DNA of 64,000 bases from Cyathus striatus (lineage: Eukaryota > Basidiomycota > Agaricomycetes > Agaricales > Nidulariaceae). Numbering within the stretch: the first letter of the stretch is position 1; each line of letters starts with the position of its first letter. The notes beneath the pieces were generated by a model. It saw only the letters and a list, made by a program, of their open reading frames with translations. It was not told the origin of the DNA and ran no database searches. The stretch spans positions 6,200,001 through 6,264,000 of the forward strand of contig JAOVFP010000002.1 of the NCBI GenBank assembly GCA_025738555.1. Reading direction: 5' to 3'. This document shows, in pieces, positions 59,912-64,000 of the stretch. The position numbers were made by a program, and so were the translations under genes.

Positions 59912-61050
59912 ATGCCCACATTCAACCGATATACAACCATCCAAGAGATTGCCACCGCATACCCAGGTGCTCTGGAGGGACGTACCTATCTTATTACTGG
60001 TGGAACCAATGGTCTTGGACTCCATTTCGCGAAGTTCATTGCACAGCAAGGTGTCGGGACTGTTGTGATTACCGGACGCTCAGAAGAGAAGTACGTCGTT
60101 GCATCTAGCAAATAGTCTGCGGATAGTTGATTTTCCTCTAGGCTGTCGAAGGCACTCGAAGAAGTGAAAGCAACTGCTCGTGCAAACACCACAGTCATAC
60201 CACTTTTCATCAACCTCGAGTCCCAAGACTCTGTGCGTGATGCTGCGAAGAAAATCACTTCTGGAGAACTCGGGGTTTCCAAAATCGATGTTCTGTTCAA
60301 CAATGCCGGTATTATGGCGGTACCATACAGGAAGATTTATGGCTATGAAAGTCAATTCTATTGGTATGTACTCAGATCTATCATTAATACAACTAAATAC
60401 GAGATTATTTCAGCAACCACATAGGTCACTTTCTCTTCACCAACCTTATACTCTCGCACATCAAATCCCCTGGAGGACGCATTGTTTGTGTCTCGTCTTA
60501 TGGGCATCGGAACAGTCCCGTCCGTTTTGACGATATCAATTTTGGGGATGGAGAAGTGTATAATAAATGGAAAGGATACGCACAATCAAAGACAGCCAAC
60601 ATTCTCTTTTCCATCGGATTAAACAAGAGGCTCAGCGAGACAAAAGGGATCGAGATCTATTCTATCCACCCTGGGCCGTACGTATATATTAAAATTCTTA
60701 CTATATATGTTGATACAATTGCTTTTGCTGATGTAGTACTGGCGGGACCGGTCTTGCTAATCACCTTGACCTCGTTGCTGAGGGATTAAAAGATGAAAAG
60801 GGGAATTGGAATTTTGATGCACGTGTGAGTATTCTTTTTATGTGTGATTATTTTTTATTAAAGTGTATTTCAGACACTGGACGAGGGTGTCGCGACACAC
60901 CTCTATGCGGCTCTCTCACCTGAACTGAACGGAAAAGGTGGGACGTACCTAACAGAGTGCCAGATCAGGGAGACGGTAACACCAATGACCGATGAAGATG
61001 TGGAACGATTGTGGGAGTTGTCCAACAGTATTTTAGGGACCAAATTTTGA
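59912..61050 (+). CDS. Short-chain dehydrogenase/reductase, array copy H (intact)
   Basis: Five exons with the same junction pattern as copy G. The cofactor motif is TGGTNGLG. Exon 2 has VLFNNAGIMAVPY, where the usual LLNNAG reads LFNNAG. The exon 3 active site is YAQSKTANILFS, with Ala where most copies have Gly. The frame is open to TGA at 61048-61050 and ends SNSILGTKF. Several otherwise constant positions have changed (YRKIYGYESQFYW, LTECQIRETVTPM), so this copy is more diverged than G. That may reflect either a shifted substrate or relaxed constraint. The promoter is shared with copy G. Confidence 0.9.
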
Positions 61051-61577
61051 GCGAAGTAGTAGATATTAGTCGGAGGGCCTTACATACTCGTTTGAGTATA
61101 AATATTCTGTGATAATCGGAATGTACTCGCCAATGTTTCAACGATATGTACTGTGGACAGTGCATACTCAAAGCATCTGCGTGCACAATGAATATTAAAT
61201 AAGTATCCGAGATAGCCATTTGTGCGTAGTTTCAGTCTAATTGCATGCAGCAGTGCTCTAGTAAGAACGTAGTAACTTTCACACTGACGTATTGAATCCT
61301 TCCTTCTTCGCAGGCACAAAGAATGCATTATATGTCAGCCATATAGATCGACGTCTCCCTAATCCAATCGGAAGGTTTCCGACGGTAACGTATAAGTTTA
61401 TTCTCTTCGAAGAAGGATTGTTGATTCGCATGTCCGGAAGTCAACCGCACTAAAAATATCACGCGCCTGGCTCAATTCCAAACCTTGGCAACTTTATGAT
61501 AATTGAACGACAGTATTAAAAGTCGTCTTTGATAACATGGAATACTTACTATCGACCTTCCACCTCTACTTCAGACA
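61051..61577. other. Spacer between SDR copies H and I
   Basis: This 527-bp spacer has no recognisable gene or repeat. A TATTAAAAG near 61,513 may serve as TATA element for copy I. Confidence 0.45.
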
Positions 61578-62734
61578 ATGCCTTCTTTTCACAAGCAAAC
61601 AACTATCCAAGAAGTCGCGGCTGCTTATCCAGGCACCATCGAGGGAAGCACTTTCTTCGTTACTGGTGCAACCAGTGGGTTGGGGCTTGCGTTTGCCAAG
61701 TTTGTTGCGCAACAAGGGGCTGGGACTGTAATTCTTACCGGACGCTCCGAGGAAAAGTACGTCGTTGCAGATTATCAAAGTGGATGCAAAATAAGCTAAG
61801 ACGGAGCACGCGAAGGTTGGCCAAAGCGTTTGAAGAGGTTAAATCTACAGCCAGCCCTAAAACAGACGTTAAGACCATCCTCATGGACATGGAATCCCAT
61901 GCCTCTGTTCGTCGTGCAGCTGAGCAAATCACTTCTGGAACCTTGGGCATTCCAAAGATAGACATCCTGCTAAACAATGCTGGAATCCTTGGGACACCAT
62001 ATAAGAAAATCGATGGCTATGAAAGCCAGTTTTTTTGGTGTGTTTCATACATCTGTCTCGTCTTCAGATGATGTACTAAACATAACATATCACCAAAGTA
62101 ATTACCTGAGTCATTTTTTGTTCACCAACCTTATTCTGTCGCATATAACTTCCCCTGGCGGACGAATCATTAGCGTTACCTCCAACTTGCATCAGCTTAG
62201 CCCTGTGCGCCTTGACGATATCAATTTCAAAGACGGAGAAGCATACGATAAACTTTTAGGATACGGACAGTCTAAATCGGCAAATATACTATTCGCTGTA
62301 GGTTTGAATAAGCGATTCAGTGATACGAATGGTATTCAGACTTATTCAGTTCATCCTGGAGGGTAGGTTGATTATCACTGAAGAAGATTCTCATCTAACT
62401 ACCACCATAGAATTGAAGGTACCGGTTTAACGAAACATCTTGACCTGGTGGCGGAGGGATATAAAGATGCAGAAGGAAACTGGAAAAATCCGTCGCATCT
62501 CATTGTTAGTCAACGTTCGACGCTATCCTCCTGGAACTCACTGAAACCTCCTTATAGACGACTGATTGCGGTATTGCCTCGTATCTTTATGCAGCTATCT
62601 CTCCTGAATTAGAGGGTAAAGGAGGATCGTACATTACGGAAAGTCAGATCAAGGATCCAGCTTTCCCAATGACAAAAGAAGATGCAGACAGGTTGTGGAA
62701 GTTATCAAATGGTATTTTGGGGACGAATTTCTGA
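61578..62734 (+). CDS. Short-chain dehydrogenase/reductase, array copy I (intact)
   Basis: Five exons as in copy G, with start MPSFHKQTTIQEVAAAYPGT at 61578 and TGA at 62732-62734. The cofactor motif is TGATSGLGLAFAKFVAQQ. Exon 2 has LLNNAGILGTPYKKIDG, differing from the MAVPY seen in other copies and matching the FGTPY of copy J. Exon 3 has RIISVTSNLH and YGQSKSANILFA. The end is SNGILGTNF. No lesion was found. I and J form a subgroup by these substitutions. An in-frame ATG at 61529 would need a separate frame change and is not used. Confidence 0.92.
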
Positions 62735-63343
62735 TAAAACCCTGCCACTACTTAATGTAATGTATTAAGTAGTTTGTGCTGTGCACTGCTCAAATGTTAG
62801 AGGTTACTGTGCCCAGTGCGGCCAATAGACTCCGTAAAACACCTGTATCTTCCTTCTATTCAGCAGTTTGATTTCGAGTTTTCAGGCCTCGGGAGGCGGG
62901 TCTGATGTCTTCACACTGGCTGTATATATAGTCACCAAGTTCGACAGATCGCGCGGGGTGAAAAACCGGCCAAGTTTGAACCAGTTTTTAAACTCCGAAC
63001 CTCCGACGATACGCCTCGGCCATCGTGGCAGTCCGTGACTCCGTGTGAGACTGCGAGTCTCTCACCCTTTCACTTAGTCACAGTAGCACCTCTTCCGCCG
63101 GAGTAAATAAGCCAACATGCCGGCTTGACGCGTAGACGGTAGACCCACATTGCCACTGCCAGTTGACTAGCTGGAAGTAATAATACTAATATGCGGGCGA
63201 GCAATGGGACCGGGCCCGCTATCCCCACGCTCCCCACGCTCTACACACATCAGTAAAGCTGTAACCCTGCCGATTACGACCCTATAAAACCTACAGGTTT
63301 AACTAGCAAAGGAGATCAATTAATCAACTGTGATAATAATAAA
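62735..63343. promoter_or_regulatory. Spacer and TATA promoter of SDR copy J
   Basis: This 609-bp spacer is mixed and CpG-rich. TATAAAA at 63283-63289 lies 61 bp before the copy J start. No further gene is seen. Confidence 0.6.
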
Positions 63344-64000
63344 ATGTCCAACTTCAACGTAAAAACCACCATCCAGGAGGTTGCAGCAGCATACCCAGGA
63401 TCTATCGAAGGGCGTACCTACCTCGTTACCGGTGCAACTAGTGGGTTGGGACTTGCGTTCGCCAAGTTTGTTGCGCAGCAAGGAGCCACCATAGTTCTGA
63501 GTGGTCGATCTAAGGACAAGTATTTGCTACTCGTCTCAATCGTTTTTGTAGCAGAAAAAGCTGAATATACTCAGGTTAGCTAAAGCCCTCGAGGATGTAC
63601 AATCGATAGCAAGTCCCAAATCCTCAATTAAGACCCTTCTCATGGACCTAGAGTCACAGGACTCCGTTCGCCATGCTGCTGATCAAATAACTTCGGGAGC
63701 ATTGGGTATCCCAAGTATCGATGTTTTAGTTAACAACGCTGGAATTTTCGGGACACCGTATAGAAAGATCGACGGATACGAAAGCCAGTTTTTCTGGTAT
63801 GAAGATTTGCGATTGTTATATCTATCGACATTCTAACCGATCATCTCAGCAATCACTTGAGCCATTTCCTCTTTACTAACCTCATTCTCTCGCATATAAC
63901 ATCTCCTGGGGGACGAGTTCTTAGTGTTTCGTCCAACGGGCATGCATTTAGCCCTGTTCGTTTTGATGACGTAAACTTTAAAGACGGACAGGTGTATGAC
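63344..64000 (+). CDS. Short-chain dehydrogenase/reductase, array copy J (runs off the window)
   Basis: Exon 1 is 63344-63519 (MSNFNVKTTIQEVAAAYPGS, TGATSGLGLAFAKF). It is one codon shorter than the other copies at QQGATIVLSGRS. Exon 2 starts after the acceptor near 63,575 and has VLVNNAGIFGTPYRKIDG. Exon 3 has NHLSHFLFTNLI, SPGGRVLSVSSNGH and PVRFDDVNFKDG before the window ends, short of the YxxxK site. No lesion is visible in the part shown. The array may continue to the right. Confidence 0.88.

Overview
The window looks like nuclear DNA of a filamentous basidiomycete, most likely an Agaricomycete. The genes are densely spaced and split by GT-AG introns mostly of 41-76 bp. The families are typically fungal, including a DUF6593 protein, a membrane-anchored copper amine oxidase and a Ty3/Gypsy chromovirus. 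There is no bacterial operon structure. All exon models were read by eye from splice signals, reading-frame continuity and remembered family motifs; nothing was searched.

Region 1 (1-25.3 kb) is mostly conserved housekeeping. In order it holds the 3' end of SMC5, exosome subunit RRP43 on the minus strand (stretched to 7 kb by very large introns), aspartate-semialdehyde dehydrogenase, EMC6 and a 5 kb pyrimidine-rich stretch without a recognisable gene. These are followed by a DUF6593 gene with a 7-nt exon, the TTC27/Emw1 TPR protein, a Lys/Glu-rich nuclear-type protein and mitochondrial ribosomal protein uL13m. About 3 kb of empty sequence then leads into region 2.

Region 2 (28-37 kb) holds a SMYD-like SET protein, the first copy of a short-chain dehydrogenase (SDR), a DUF5745-like protein and a copper amine oxidase. 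In the amine oxidase the cofactor-forming tyrosine motif is spread over an exon end, an 11-nt exon and a 2-nt exon.

Region 3 (37-64 kb) is an SDR array. With the outlying copy at 30-31 kb there are ten copies (called A to J here) in about 34 kb. All share five-exon architecture, a TGxxxGLG cofactor motif and a YxxxK active site. G, H and I look intact; J looks intact but runs off the window. A needs a GC splice donor. B and F each have a one-base loss in the same SPGG codons. C has one stop codon. D and E are decayed. F and G are head-to-head inverted duplicates with mirrored promoters.

A complete but dead chromovirus (41,698-48,503) sits between copies C and D. Its two LTRs differ mostly at sites where one has CA and the other TG, as expected if an ancestral CpG was deaminated on opposite strands. 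All 19 in-frame stops in its gag and pol are TGA. The same CpG-poor character continues through copies D and E and two 19-bp minisatellites, and stops near 54.35 kb. The array therefore looks like rapid tandem gene birth next to a mutated transposon domain that has silenced and eroded part of it.
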